DNA from: Limnohabitans sp. 2KL-27
GTDB lineage: Bacteria; Pseudomonadota; Gammaproteobacteria; Burkholderiales; Burkholderiaceae_C
Reading direction: 5' to 3'
DNA length: 64,000 nt
Assembly: GCF_001269345.1 (NCBI RefSeq)
Contig: NZ_CXOP01000002.1
Location: forward strand, 62,853-126,852
Every line of letters starts with the position of its first letter. Position 1 is the first letter of the stretch. Of this stretch, positions 1-7,559 are shown piece by piece. Made by a program: the position numbers and the translations under genes. Under the pieces are notes generated by a model that was not told the DNA's origin, made no database searches, and was given only the letters and a program-made list of their open reading frames with translations.

Positions 1-1
1 C

Positions 2-790
2 AAGCTGGAAGTGGCCTATTTTGACCAGATGCGCGACGCACTGGACCTGGACGCCACGCTGGAGGACTTCATCAGCCCCGGCAGCGAATGGATCGAGATC
101 GGCAACAAGCGCCAGCACGTCAAGAGCTACCTGGGCGACTTTCTGTTCTCGCCCGCACGCGGCACCTCGCCCGTGCGCTCCTTGTCTGGTGGCGAGCGCA
201 ACCGCTTGCTGCTGGCGCGTTTGTTTGCGCGCCCGGCCAACGTGCTGGTGCTGGACGAACCCACCAACGACCTGGACATCGAAACCCTGGAATTGCTGGA
301 GGAGCTGCTGCAGACCTACGAAGGCACCGTGTTCCTGGTCAGCCACGACCGCGCCTTCATGGACAACGTGGTCACCGGCATCATCGCCTGCGAAAGCGCC
401 CCGGACCAACCGGGCCTGTGGCGCGAATACGAAGGCTCGGTGCAGGACTGGTTGGTGCAATCGCAACGCGCTCAGGCCATTCGGGCGCAAGCTGCGCAGC
501 GCAGTGGCTCGACGCCACCGGCCGCGGCCGCCCCCATCACGGCGGCTGCCGCACCCGCAGCGGCCGCTCGCAGCAAACTCAGCTACAAAGAACAGCGCGA
601 ACTGGCCGAGTTGCCTGCCAAGATCGAAGCGCTGGAAAAAGAACAGGCCGCAGCCCGAGCGCAGTTGGCCGATGGCAGCATCTACCAACGTGACCCAGGC
701 CTGGCACAGCAACTGTTCAAGCGCGATGCCGAGATGGACGACCTGTTGTTGGTGGCCATGGAGCGCTGGGAAGTGCTGTCGGCCCGCTGA
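2..790 (+). CDS. uup: ABC-F family ATPase, Uup type, C-terminal part (5' truncated)
   Basis: The frame is open to the left edge, so the start and first ATPase domain are outside the window. What remains is the second ATPase domain, with the ABC signature LSGGERNRLLLARL, the Walker B run VLVLDEPTNDLD and the switch histidine in LVSHDRAF. An Ala/Pro-rich linker and a charged helical tail of about 70 residues (KLSYKEQRELAELPAK onward) follow. That tail is the coiled-coil extension that separates Uup from other ABC-F proteins. ABC-F proteins are cytosolic, lack membrane domains and act on ribosomes; Uup has also been linked to DNA repair and transposon excision. The family call is firm; Uup over other ABC-F types rests on the tail. 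Confidence 0.88.
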   Translation, partial: KLEVAYFDQMRDALDLDATLEDFISPGSEWIEIGNKRQHVKSYLGDFLFSPARGTSPVRSLSGGERNRLLLARLFARPANVLVLDEPTNDLDIETLELLEELLQTYEGTVFLVSHDRAFMDNVVTGIIACESAPDQPGLWREYEGSVQDWLVQSQRAQAIRAQAAQRSGSTPPAAAAPITAAAAPAAAARSKLSYKEQRELAELPAKIEALEKEQAAARAQLADGSIYQRDPGLAQQLFKRDAEMDDLLLVAMERWEVLSAR

Positions 791-853
791 TGGCACGCGG
801 ACGAGTCCAAATGGCGACCTGAGCAGTGGCCTTTTGGCCCTACATTCAAAGCC

Positions 854-1471
854 ATGACCCCTTCAGAACTCAGCGCCCTGCTGGTGCTTGCCACCGTGAG
901 CAGCTTCACCCCAGGGCCCAACACCACCTTGTCGACGGCCATGGCCGCCAACCACGGGATGCGCCGCGCCATGCGCTTTGTGTGCGCGGTACCGGTCGGT
1001 TGGGGCATTTTGTTCCTGCTGTGCGCCACAGGCTTGGGTGGTTTGGTCGTGGCTTTTCCACCTTTGCGCTGGGGCATCGTGACGCTGGGCACGGGCTATT
1101 TGCTGTGGCTGGCCTCGCGTTTGTGGCAAAGCGGCAGTTTGCAGCAAGCCGACAGCGCCAAGTTGCAGGTGGGCTTTGTGCAGGGTGTGGGCCTGCAGTT
1201 CCTCAACATCAAGGCCTGGATGCTGGCCCTGGCCATCGTGGCAGGCTGGGTGGCCGGGCGCGAAGACGCCACCGCCCGCACACTGGTGCTGCTGCCCATC
1301 ATGGTGGCCTATGGTTTCTTCAGTAACCTGACCTATGCGGTGGCCGGCTCGATGCTGCGGCACTGGCTGGCACACGGCCGCCGCTTGCTGGTGTTCAACC
1401 GTTGCATGGCGGTGGCGCTGGTGGCCACGGCTTTGTGGATTCTGAACGGCTTGCGCCAAAGCGCAGGCTGA
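854..1471 (+). CDS. LysE/RhtB-family amino acid exporter
   Basis: This 205-residue inner-membrane protein has the family's usual length and about six hydrophobic segments. The LysE/RhtB hallmark near the N-terminus, TPGPNTTLSTAMAANHG (about residues 18-34), is clear, as is the mid-protein QFLNIKAWMLALA stretch corresponding to the NPK/A motif. Members export amino acids or related metabolites using the proton gradient; the substrate cannot be read from sequence. The ATG at 854 places the first membrane helix directly at the N-terminus. It lies between uup and an EamA exporter on the same strand, 60 bp upstream of the latter, so the two may be cotranscribed. Confidence 0.85.
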   Translation: MTPSELSALLVLATVSSFTPGPNTTLSTAMAANHGMRRAMRFVCAVPVGWGILFLLCATGLGGLVVAFPPLRWGIVTLGTGYLLWLASRLWQSGSLQQADSAKLQVGFVQGVGLQFLNIKAWMLALAIVAGWVAGREDATARTLVLLPIMVAYGFFSNLTYAVAGSMLRHWLAHGRRLLVFNRCMAVALVATALWILNGLRQSAG

Positions 1472-1530
1472 CGCCAGCAGCAGCGCGCATGGCCCGCTCG
1501 GCAACCGCCCCGCCCCAAGAACACACATCC

Positions 1531-2448
1531 ATGAACGACGCCGCTCAACACCGCGAGAACCTGGGCCTTTGGCTGGGTTTTTTGGGGGTGGTCATTTTCG
1601 GGCTCACCTTGCCCATGACGCGCTTGGCCACCGGAACGGTGGACGCGCCGCAAATGTCGCCCTGGTTTGTCACTTGGGCGCGGGCCGCGCTGGCGGGTGT
1701 GCTGTCGGGCATTTACCTACTGGCCGTGCGGGCCCCATGGCCCACTGCAGCCCAGCGCGGGCCTTTGTTTTTGTCACTGGCGGGCAATGTGATCGGTTAC
1801 CCCTTGCTGCTGGGCTGGGCGCTGCGCCACGTCACGGCCAGCCATGCGGCTGTCATCACCTCGCTCATGCCGCTGGCCACTGCAGCGGCAGCCGCCTGGC
1901 TCATGCACCAACGCGCGCGCCTAGGGTTTTGGGTGTTTGCCGCGTTGGGCAGCGCCCTGGTGGCGGTCTACAGCCTGCTGCGGGCAGCGCAGTTGGGCCA
2001 CGGCTTTGGCCTGACCTGGGCCGACACGCTGCTCGTGGGTGCGGTGGTGGCCGGCTCACTGGGCTATGTGGCTGGCGCCAAAGTCACGGCCAGCCTGGGC
2101 GCAGAAAAAGTCATCAGCTGGGTGTGTGTCATGGCCTTGCCCTTCACGCTGCCGGGGGCCTGGCTCACCTGGCCTGAACACGCCATGGCAACGACATCGT
2201 GGCTGGCCTTGGTGTATGTGGGCGTGTTCTCCATGTGGGCGGGGTTTTTTGCCTGGTTTCGTGGCCTGTCGCTGGGCGGTCCGCTGCGGGTGAGCCAGCT
2301 GCAATTGCTGCAACCGTTCATCACCATGTTGGCGTCCGTGCCTTTGCTGGGAGAATCGCTGGATGCCATGACTCTGAGTTTTGCCCTGCTGGTGGTGGCC
2401 ACGGTTTTCATGGGGCGGCGCATGGCCAATGCCCCCACGTCGAATTGA
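1531..2448 (+). CDS. EamA/DMT-superfamily transporter
   Basis: A 305-residue, very hydrophobic protein with about ten predicted membrane helices arranged as two repeated halves, as expected for the drug/metabolite transporter superfamily. The first half contains the ITSLMPLATAAAAAWLM helix and the second half the matching FITMLASVPLLGE helix near the C-terminus, the typical paired EamA signatures. The frame extends upstream, but the ATG at 1531 was chosen because it begins just before the first helix and avoids overlap with the LysE-family gene. Such proteins export metabolites or amino acids; the substrate is unknown. The aminotransferase start follows 22 bp after the stop, suggesting one transcript. 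Confidence 0.85.
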   Translation: MNDAAQHRENLGLWLGFLGVVIFGLTLPMTRLATGTVDAPQMSPWFVTWARAALAGVLSGIYLLAVRAPWPTAAQRGPLFLSLAGNVIGYPLLLGWALRHVTASHAAVITSLMPLATAAAAAWLMHQRARLGFWVFAALGSALVAVYSLLRAAQLGHGFGLTWADTLLVGAVVAGSLGYVAGAKVTASLGAEKVISWVCVMALPFTLPGAWLTWPEHAMATTSWLALVYVGVFSMWAGFFAWFRGLSLGGPLRVSQLQLLQPFITMLASVPLLGESLDAMTLSFALLVVATVFMGRRMANAPTSN

Positions 2449-2470
2449 ACACACCTTTGAGGAGCACCGC

Positions 2471-3655
2471 ATGAACTGGCAAATGGCCCAACGCGCCGAA
2501 AAAATGAACCCTTCGGTGATCCGCGAGATCCTCAAAGTCACCGAAAAGCCCCGCATCATCAGCTTTGCCGGTGGCCTGCCCTCGCCCCTGACCTTCCCGA
2601 TCGACGCCATGCGCGAAGCCAGCGAGCGCGTGCTGAAAGACGACGGCAAAGCCGCCTTGCAATACGCCGCCAGCGAGGGCTACACCCCCTTGCGCGAGTG
2701 GGTCGCGCAAGACCTGCTCAAACAAGGCATGCACATCAGCCCCGACCAGGTGTTGATCACCACCGGCAGCCAACAAGGCTTGGACCTGGTGGCCAAGATC
2801 CTGATCGACGCGGGCAGCCGCATCTTGGTCGAGACACCCACCTACTTGGGCGCCTTGCAAGCTTTCACACCGATGGAGCCGGTGGCCGTGGGTGTGGACA
2901 GCGACGACCATGGCGTGGACGCGGCAGACCTGCGTGCCAAAGTCGGCTCGGGCAAGGACAAAGCCCGCTTTGTGTATTTGCTGCCCAACTTCCAAAACCC
3001 CACGGGTCGCACCATGACCGAAGCGCGTCGCGCCGCCGTGGCCCAAGTGGCCATCGAGACCGGCCTGCCGATCATCGAAGACAACCCCTACGGCGACCTG
3101 TGGTTTGATGCACCTCCTGCGCCCTCGCTGAGCGCACGCCACCCTGAGGGCAGTGTGTACCTGGGTTCTTTCTCCAAAATCCTGGCCCCCGGCCTGCGCC
3201 TGGGCTACCTGGTGGCACCCCAAGCGCTCTACCCCAAACTCTTGCAGGCCAAACAAGCGGCGGATCTGCACACCCCCAGCTTCAACCAACGCGTGGTGGC
3301 CGAAGTGCTCAAGGACGGCTTCATCGAGCGCCATGTGCCCACCATCCGCGCCCTGTACAAACAGCAATGCGAAGCCATGCTGGCCGCGCTCGACCGCGAA
3401 ATGGCGGGGCTGGGCCTCACCTGGAACCGTCCGGTGGGCGGCATGTTCTTGTGGGTGCAGCTGCCCAAGGGGCTCCAAGCCATTCCCTTGCTGGCCAAAG
3501 CCGTTGAAAAAGGCGTGGCCTTCGTGCCGGGCTCGGCCTTTTATGCCGGGGACGCCAACGAAAGCACCCTGCGCCTGTCGTTTGTCACCGCCACTGTTGA
3601 TCAGATCAACACCGGCATGGCCGCGCTGGCGGCGGCGATCCGCGAATCACTTTGA
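2471..3655 (+). CDS. PLP-dependent aminotransferase, class I/II (2-aminoadipate/MocR-aminotransferase type)
   Basis: A 394-residue cytosolic fold-type I aminotransferase. The Schiff-base lysine is K236 in GSFSKILAPGLRLG, preceded by the substrate/PLP motifs LLPNFQNPTGRTM and EDNPYGDLWFD. There is no N-terminal GntR helix-turn-helix, so this is the free-standing enzyme rather than a MocR regulator. The closest remembered relatives are LysN/2-aminoadipate and aromatic or branched-chain transaminases; the exact amino donor is not determinable. The ATG at 2471 follows a GGAG ribosome-binding site (bases 2461-2464), whereas the longer open frame overlaps the exporter gene. It sits between exporters and a PhzF homologue, suggesting a small amino-acid metabolism group. 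Confidence 0.87.
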   Translation: MNWQMAQRAEKMNPSVIREILKVTEKPRIISFAGGLPSPLTFPIDAMREASERVLKDDGKAALQYAASEGYTPLREWVAQDLLKQGMHISPDQVLITTGSQQGLDLVAKILIDAGSRILVETPTYLGALQAFTPMEPVAVGVDSDDHGVDAADLRAKVGSGKDKARFVYLLPNFQNPTGRTMTEARRAAVAQVAIETGLPIIEDNPYGDLWFDAPPAPSLSARHPEGSVYLGSFSKILAPGLRLGYLVAPQALYPKLLQAKQAADLHTPSFNQRVVAEVLKDGFIERHVPTIRALYKQQCEAMLAALDREMAGLGLTWNRPVGGMFLWVQLPKGLQAIPLLAKAVEKGVAFVPGSAFYAGDANESTLRLSFVTATVDQINTGMAALAAAIRESL

Positions 3656-3686
3656 AACACGATCAGCGCCTGACCGGAGCCACGCC

Positions 3687-4610
3687 ATGAAACCCCGCGC
3701 CTTCCAACAGGTCGACGTCTTCACCGACACCGCCTTTCTGGGCAACCCGCTGGCCGTGGTGCTGGACGGAGAGGGCCTGAGCGACACGCAAATGCAGGCC
3801 TTTGCCGCCTGGACGCAGCTGAGCGAAACCACCTTTGTGCTGCCGACCAGCCCCGAAGGGGCCGCGGGCGGTGCCGACTACCGGGTGCGCATCTTCACGC
3901 CCGGCGCCGAGCTGCCGTTTGCCGGGCACCCGACCCTTGGCACCGCCCATGCCTGGCTGGCAGCCGGTGGCCAGGCCCGGCAAAGCGGCGAGTTGGTGCA
4001 GGAATGTGGCGTGGGCTTGGTCCGCTTGAAATCCGTCGAGGGCCGCTGGGCCTTTGCCGCGCCCCCTTTGCAGCGCCAGCCCCCTGCGCCAGCGCTGCTG
4101 GCCGAGGTGTTAACGGCGCTGGGCCTGCATGCCGACGAAGTGCTGGCCGCCCAAGACCTGAACAACGGCCCGCACTGGCTGGGCCTGCTGGTCGAGTCTG
4201 TGGACACCCTGCTCGCGCTGGCACCGGACCACGCCGCGCTCAAACGCCTGAACACCAAGGTCGGCGTGGCGGCCAAACGTGAGGTGCCAGCAGGCGGCCT
4301 GATCCGCCGCGCCAACCGCGAGGCCCGCGCTTTTGCCGTCGCAAACCGCATCGCGAACGACCCGACCGACCTGGAAGTGCGCGCGTTTGCCGCCCCGGTG
4401 GGCATCGCCGAAGACCCCGTCACCGGCAGCCTGAACGCGTCGCTCGCGCAATGGCTGATGGCCGAGGGACACATGCCTGTGCACTACAGCGCCCGCCAAG
4501 GCACCGTCCTCGGCCGCGCCGGGCAGGTGTTCCTCTCCCAAGACGGACAAGGCCAAGTCTGGGTGGGCGGCGACGTGGTCGGCTGCATTGAAGGTTCAGT
4601 CACCCTCTGA
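3687..4610 (+). CDS. PhzF-family isomerase/epimerase-like protein
   Basis: A 307-residue protein with the PhzF double-hotdog architecture. The N-terminal VDVFTDTAFLGNPLAVVLDG motif is typical, and the conserved acid/base glutamate is present at E47 (QLSETTFVLP). The GHPTLGTAHAW motif (about residues 81-91) and the second-half EDPVTGSLNASLAQWL motif are also diagnostic. PhzF isomerises dihydro-3-hydroxyanthranilate in phenazine synthesis, but most genomic homologues are of unknown substrate and no other phenazine gene is nearby. The ATG at 3687 gives the family's normal N-terminus and lies 31 bp after the aminotransferase stop, so cotranscription is likely. Confidence 0.88.
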   Translation: MKPRAFQQVDVFTDTAFLGNPLAVVLDGEGLSDTQMQAFAAWTQLSETTFVLPTSPEGAAGGADYRVRIFTPGAELPFAGHPTLGTAHAWLAAGGQARQSGELVQECGVGLVRLKSVEGRWAFAAPPLQRQPPAPALLAEVLTALGLHADEVLAAQDLNNGPHWLGLLVESVDTLLALAPDHAALKRLNTKVGVAAKREVPAGGLIRRANREARAFAVANRIANDPTDLEVRAFAAPVGIAEDPVTGSLNASLAQWLMAEGHMPVHYSARQGTVLGRAGQVFLSQDGQGQVWVGGDVVGCIEGSVTL

Positions 4611-4659
4611 TCACCCCAGCGACAGGGGAAAGTGACCGCGCTGCGCACAATCGCAGCCC

Positions 4660-5334
4660 ATGGGAACCCTCTACTTGGTCCGCCACGGACAAGCCTCTTT
4701 CGGGGCCGATGACTACGATCAACTCAGCCCGCTGGGCCGCCAACAGGCGGTGCGCCTGGGCGAGTATTTGCGGCCCAAGCTGCAAGACAAACCCCTCGAA
4801 GCGGTGCTCATGGGCAGCTTGAAGCGCCACCGCCAAACCTGGGAGGGCATTGCCGAAGGCGCGGGTTTGCCGCACACCCCGGCGGTGTGGCCGGGCCTGA
4901 ACGAATACGACAGCCATGCCCTGATCGAGGCCATCCACCCCGAGCCGCTGGCCAAACCCGATACGCCCGAGTTGTACCGCCACCACTTTCGCCTGTTGCG
5001 CGACGCCCTGCAGGCCTGGATGGCCGGGCGCACCCAGCCGCGCGACATGCCCAGTTACGCCGACTTTGTGGGGGGCATCGAAGCCGCGCTCGACCATGTG
5101 CGGCAAAACCACGCTGGCGATGTGATGATTGTCTCGAGCGGCGGCCCCATCTCGACCGCCGTCGGACGCGTGCTGGGCACCCCGCCCGAGACCACCATCG
5201 AGCTGAACCTGCGCATCCGCAACACGGCACTCACCGAGTTCGTGTTCACGCCCAAGCGCCACATGCTGCTGACCTACAACACCTTACCGCACCTGGACAG
5301 CGACGCGCACAAAGACTGGGTCACCTTTGCCTGA
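4660..5334 (+). CDS. Histidine phosphatase family protein
   Basis: A 224-residue cytosolic protein opening with the phosphatase motif LVRHGQASF, which supplies the phospho-accepting His9. The second histidine-motif region resembles VMIVSSGGPIS, where the usual SHG is SGG, so the second catalytic His may be replaced. LSPLGRQQAVRLGEYL and the GSLKRHRQT segment fit the phosphoglycerate mutase-like fold. The substrate cannot be assigned; phosphoglycerate mutase itself is longer and has different motifs. It starts 49 bp after the phzF-like gene. The loss of the second histidine is a direct observation and could mean weak or altered activity. Confidence 0.82.
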   Translation: MGTLYLVRHGQASFGADDYDQLSPLGRQQAVRLGEYLRPKLQDKPLEAVLMGSLKRHRQTWEGIAEGAGLPHTPAVWPGLNEYDSHALIEAIHPEPLAKPDTPELYRHHFRLLRDALQAWMAGRTQPRDMPSYADFVGGIEAALDHVRQNHAGDVMIVSSGGPISTAVGRVLGTPPETTIELNLRIRNTALTEFVFTPKRHMLLTYNTLPHLDSDAHKDWVTFA

Positions 5335-5445
5335 AGCCCAAAAAACGCTGCGCAGCAGCCATCCGGGCGGATCCCGCGGCACATTCCTGCCACACAGGTA
5401 CATTCCCTAGGCAATACCCCTTTGCTTTGAGGGCAAAATTGAACC

Positions 5446-6609
5446 ATGAACAGTTCAACCGCGTGGTTGGCCCTCAAGTCATTGGAGGGCGGCTTCCAGC
5501 TCACCACCCTGCAAGCCGCGGACGCAGACCGCCTGGCCAGCGAGTTGACGACTTTGTTGGACGCCTGGGCTTTGGCCTCAGCGGTTCAAACCCTGACCCT
5601 GCCCTTGCCAAGCGGACAAATCGCCCTGGTCTGCACGCTGCGGCCCGACTTCAGAGCGCAATGCATGCCAGGCCACGACACCTTGGCCTTGCACGAAACA
5701 CTGGGGCACACCCCTCAGACGGACGAAGTTTGGGCTGTGGAGCGTGAAATCTGGGTGGCTTTGCTGGGTTCTCCCCACCGCTTTCAATTTGCCAGCCTCA
5801 ACTCGCTCACCTCGCACATCCGGGTGAGGCGCAACATGGCCTTGGATGCCCGAAAAACCGCCTTGGCTTTCAAAACCGAAGCGGCCGAACGACCCCAGGC
5901 TTTTTGGCGAGATGGTGGCGAAGAACCCGGCTTCATCTTGCAACCCGGTCGCTGCTTGGTCGATGCACTGACTGCGGCCACCCAGCCTGATGCCACGGGC
6001 AAGTTGTACGACTTTTCTTGTTACCGGGCGACCGAGTACGTGATCTTGCTGGGCATCGCGCAAGAGCTCCAAACCGAAAATCCCGAACTGCTGGCCCAGT
6101 TGCAAAGCCTCAATGAAATCCACGCCGTGCGCTCCGGTCAATTCCATGAGGTCTACCTCATCGAATACGGCAGCATGGAATCGCCCTTGCCGGCCCGCTT
6201 TTATGTGCCAGGCGACCGCTTATGGTTTCGCAACCCCGACGAACGCTCTTCCGACGTCACCGGCTACGAAGGCTCTTGGGTCCTCTACATGGGCGGCGGC
6301 TTGTTCAGCAACTTCTGGAAGCGCGACACGCCCTTCACCCTCGAGTCCAAAGCGATTGAAATCTTCCACTGGAAAGACGGCGCCTACACCGATGCCCAGG
6401 GGGTGCTGCAGATGGACGAGTCGGTGGTGGAGGCCAGGGTGGCGCAAACCGAAGCCGACCCTTCAGCCCGCGCCCGGGTGTTGGAACGCATGCTGCGAAT
6501 GCGCGACCCCAAAGGCGTTTATGCCGAAGGCGGCTGCATCGACACCACCCGCGAATACCCCAAAAGCGTGAGCCGCGAGCACTGCGAACTGGTGCTGCCC
6601 AGCTTCTGA
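5446..6609 (+). CDS. Putative Tgl-like (bacterial transglutaminase-superfamily) protein
   Basis: A 387-residue soluble protein without signal peptide. Its C-terminal two thirds resemble the small spore-coat transglutaminase Tgl of Bacillus as I remember it. The shared features are a charged helix (SHIRVRRNMALDARKTAL), a cysteine motif (LYDFSCYRATEYVILLG, Cys192) matching Tgl's FYAFECATA, then a DRLWFRNPDE segment and YEGSWVLYMG matching Tgl's DCLYFKNPEF and RGENVILLG. The cysteine is retained, but the two glutamates proposed to act with it in Tgl appear as serine here. The N-terminal ~110 residues have no recognised counterpart. It is monocistronic and convergent with the creatininase-family gene. 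The family call is tentative. Confidence 0.5.
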   Translation: MNSSTAWLALKSLEGGFQLTTLQAADADRLASELTTLLDAWALASAVQTLTLPLPSGQIALVCTLRPDFRAQCMPGHDTLALHETLGHTPQTDEVWAVEREIWVALLGSPHRFQFASLNSLTSHIRVRRNMALDARKTALAFKTEAAERPQAFWRDGGEEPGFILQPGRCLVDALTAATQPDATGKLYDFSCYRATEYVILLGIAQELQTENPELLAQLQSLNEIHAVRSGQFHEVYLIEYGSMESPLPARFYVPGDRLWFRNPDERSSDVTGYEGSWVLYMGGGLFSNFWKRDTPFTLESKAIEIFHWKDGAYTDAQGVLQMDESVVEARVAQTEADPSARARVLERMLRMRDPKGVYAEGGCIDTTREYPKSVSREHCELVLPSF

Positions 6610-6622
6610 AGATCGGGCAAGC

Positions 6623-7471
6623 TCAGCCCACCCGGTCGCTCAAGGTGCCGGGCGGCAAACGATCGATTTCACCCAACAACTGCGCCAACGCCCGGCCCGA
6701 AGCATCCAGCAAAGCCTGGCCCTTTTCAGCGGTCGCGGCCAGGGCGTTGCCTGCGGCACCGTGGCGGTTGTAGTCCTGCATCTGCCAGCCGAGCTTGGCG
6801 CTTTTGCCGTTGCCCAGGATTTCAAAACGCTCAGCGCGGTCCTGCGAGGTGGATCGGAAGTTTTGCGCCAAGTCCATGCGCACGGTCTCTGGCCGCAGCG
6901 CCCGCATCATCGATGTTTCGGTATCGCCCGCGTGCACGCCAAAACGGTGCTCTTCGGCGGGGAACAGCGCATTCACATCCCCCCCTTGCGCGTCGCGCAG
7001 CGGCAAATTGAACCAGCTCACGCTGTACACCAACATGCCCAGCCGTGCCCGCAAATCCCGCGCCACGATGTCCATCACGCTGACCTGCCCACCGTGGGCA
7101 TTGAGCAGCACCAGTTTGTTCACACCGCTGGCCGCGACCGACTCGCCGATGTCGGTCCACAAGCGGAACACGGTTTCGGCCTTCAAGGTCAGGGTGCCTG
7201 CAAAACGGGCGTGCTCGGGACTCAGGCCCACCGTTTGGGTGGGCAAAAACAAAGCCGGCAAGTCGGCAGGCAAATGCGGCAAGCAAGCTGCCACCACGCC
7301 GTTGACCAAATCGGTGTCCACCGACAGCGGCAGGTGCGGGCCATGCTGCTCGGTGGCCGCCACGGGCAGGATGGCGATGGCCCGATCGGTGGCCTGGTCT
7401 GACGCCAAGGCCTGAAAATCAAGGGTGGTCCAGTCGGCCCAATAACGCGAAGGGTTTAGCATGTTCGGCAT
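6623..7471 (-). CDS. Creatininase family amidohydrolase
   Basis: A 282-residue metal-dependent amidohydrolase of the creatininase family. Metal-ligand motifs are visible: the ATEQHGPHLPLSVDTDL segment (Glu, His and Asp ligands), LLNAHGGQ with its conserved His, and the GVHAGDTETS motif carrying further ligands. Members hydrolyse creatinine, formamidopyrimidine-like rings or mycofactocin peptides; the substrate here is unknown. Start chosen at the ATG at 7471 (MPNMLNPSRYW); a second in-frame ATG lies three codons downstream (7462). It is convergent with the Tgl-like gene (13 bp between stops) and divergent from the DsbD-like gene, with an 88-bp shared upstream region. Confidence 0.85.
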   Translation of the reverse strand: MPNMLNPSRYWADWTTLDFQALASDQATDRAIAILPVAATEQHGPHLPLSVDTDLVNGVVAACLPHLPADLPALFLPTQTVGLSPEHARFAGTLTLKAETVFRLWTDIGESVAASGVNKLVLLNAHGGQVSVMDIVARDLRARLGMLVYSVSWFNLPLRDAQGGDVNALFPAEEHRFGVHAGDTETSMMRALRPETVRMDLAQNFRSTSQDRAERFEILGNGKSAKLGWQMQDYNRHGAAGNALAATAEKGQALLDASGRALAQLLGEIDRLPPGTLSDRVG

Positions 7472-7492
7472 CTTAATGGAGCGCGGGCGTGT

Positions 7493-7511
7493 ACAGTGCC
7501 TTTCGCACTGT
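7493..7511. promoter_or_regulatory. Inverted repeat in the creatininase/dsbD divergent region
   Basis: A perfect 7-bp inverted repeat (ACAGTGC, 5-nt loop, GCACTGT) lies between the two divergent genes, about 50 nt upstream of the dsbD-like start and 22 nt upstream of the creatininase start. It could be an operator for a dimeric regulator or a leader hairpin. No run of T follows, so it is not a terminator. Confidence 0.4.
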
Positions 7512-7559
7512 GATGCAGGTCCCCGCCCGAGGCGTTGGGGGCCAGAAAGAAGGATTGGC

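Noticed and set aside
2408-3478. Long antisense open frame opposite the aminotransferase gene.
   Set aside because: High GC content creates long mirror frames. This one has no signal, no ribosome-binding site and runs opposite a gene with clear active-site motifs.
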